Assembly: GCF_029369745.1 (NCBI RefSeq)
Contig: NZ_CP120210.1
Coordinates: 3,410,001 to 3,474,000, forward strand
Origin: Amycolatopsis sp. QT-25
GTDB taxonomy: Bacteria; Actinomycetota; Actinomycetes; Mycobacteriales; Pseudonocardiaceae
Direction of reading: 5' to 3'
Length of the DNA: 64,000 bases
A program made the position numbers and the translations under genes. The notes beneath the pieces were generated by a model that had not been told where the DNA came from, ran no database searches, and saw only the letters and a program-made list of their open reading frames with translations. Below, in pieces: positions 60,729 to 64,000 of the stretch (its first letter is position 1; the number at the start of each line of letters is the position of its first letter).

Positions 60729-60732
<4 letters not shown>
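58972..60732 (+). CDS. fatty acyl-AMP ligase (FAAL, FadD32-like)
   Basis: 586 residues from ATG 58972 (METISDSVVAAYEPDD), with GAGGGG just upstream; ATG 58900 would add 24 residues. AMP-binding motifs: YLQYTSGSTRTPAGVMLTHR (P-loop), SWLPLFHDMGLILGIGAPMA (FAAL-type A4 block), YGLAEATVFVSVTE (A5), FMTGRLKDLVIVDGRNHYPQ (A8 hinge), and VPRTSSGKISRALCRKSF (A10 lysine). SWLP.FHDMGL and GRNHYPQDIE are characteristic of FAALs, which activate a fatty acid as acyl-AMP and pass it directly to an ACP. The PKS begins at 60729, overlapping by four bases (GTGA), and has an N-terminal ACP, the natural acceptor. Product: acyl-ACP starter for the PKS. Confidence 0.93.

Positions 60733-64000
<3,268 letters not shown>

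Overview
The window is high-GC DNA with actinomycete-style starts (many GTG, some leaderless), secreted peptidases, LysR/AraC/MarR regulators and a modular polyketide synthase. Gene content and the intergenic sequence style point to Pseudonocardiales, most likely Amycolatopsis; this is inferred from recognised protein families, not from a marker-gene search.

Layout. (a) About 1-20.2 kb is decayed or accessory DNA. Intact genes (VOC protein, LysR plus MFS exporter, SnoaL-like protein, an AdiA-type decarboxylase, a biotin-sulfoxide-reductase-like molybdoenzyme, an EF-hand protein, a peptidase-inhibitor-like protein, an ANTAR protein) sit among relics: a GyrB-like ATPase, a type VII polymorphic toxin with a SUKH immunity stub, IS5 and IS256 transposases, an ABC ATPase and two serine recombinases. 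It ends at a tRNA-Leu(GAG) whose 3' end and terminator lie inside the 3' end of a large serine recombinase that has lost its catalytic domain at an IS5 junction. This is the typical signature of an old tRNA-integrated island. (b) 20.3-33 kb holds oxidoreductase and catabolic genes: an LLM flavoenzyme, a catalytically dead S1-protease homologue, a deleted LLM pseudogene, and a GMC oxidoreductase-aldehyde dehydrogenase operon behind a KstR-like palindrome. These face an amidohydrolase-MHS transporter operon with a divergent Lrp regulator, followed by a DUF222/HNH gene behind a LexA box. (c) 33-49 kb holds secreted and membrane proteins, small regulators and proteases: a choice-of-anchor B protein, an M64 peptidase, two trypsin-like enzymes, a MarR-Rid pair with twin operators, and an alpha/beta hydrolase with twin operators. 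(d) 49-57 kb has a secreted VWA/Calx-beta protein, a class A beta-lactamase with divergent LysR (frameshifted) and BlaB-like genes, a PPK2, and a secreted S33 peptidase flanked by inverted arrays of a 21-bp-periodic repeat. (e) 57.4 kb to the end looks like the start of a biosynthetic cluster: an MFS exporter, a fatty acyl-AMP ligase, and a translationally coupled type I PKS (ACP-KS-AT-DH..., cut by the window edge). The arrangement implies a fatty-acid-primed polyketide or lipid.

How genes work together. The GMC and aldehyde dehydrogenase would oxidise an alcohol to an aldehyde and then to an acid. The amidohydrolase and MHS symporter form a second, Lrp-controlled catabolic operon. The bla locus copies the order of the Streptomyces cacaoi blaL-blaA-blaB locus. 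The FAAL would load an acyl chain on the N-terminal ACP of the PKS.

Several otherwise good genes carry single-base frameshifts. These could be true pseudogenes or base-call errors, and the sequence alone cannot decide. Domain and family assignments were made by eye.
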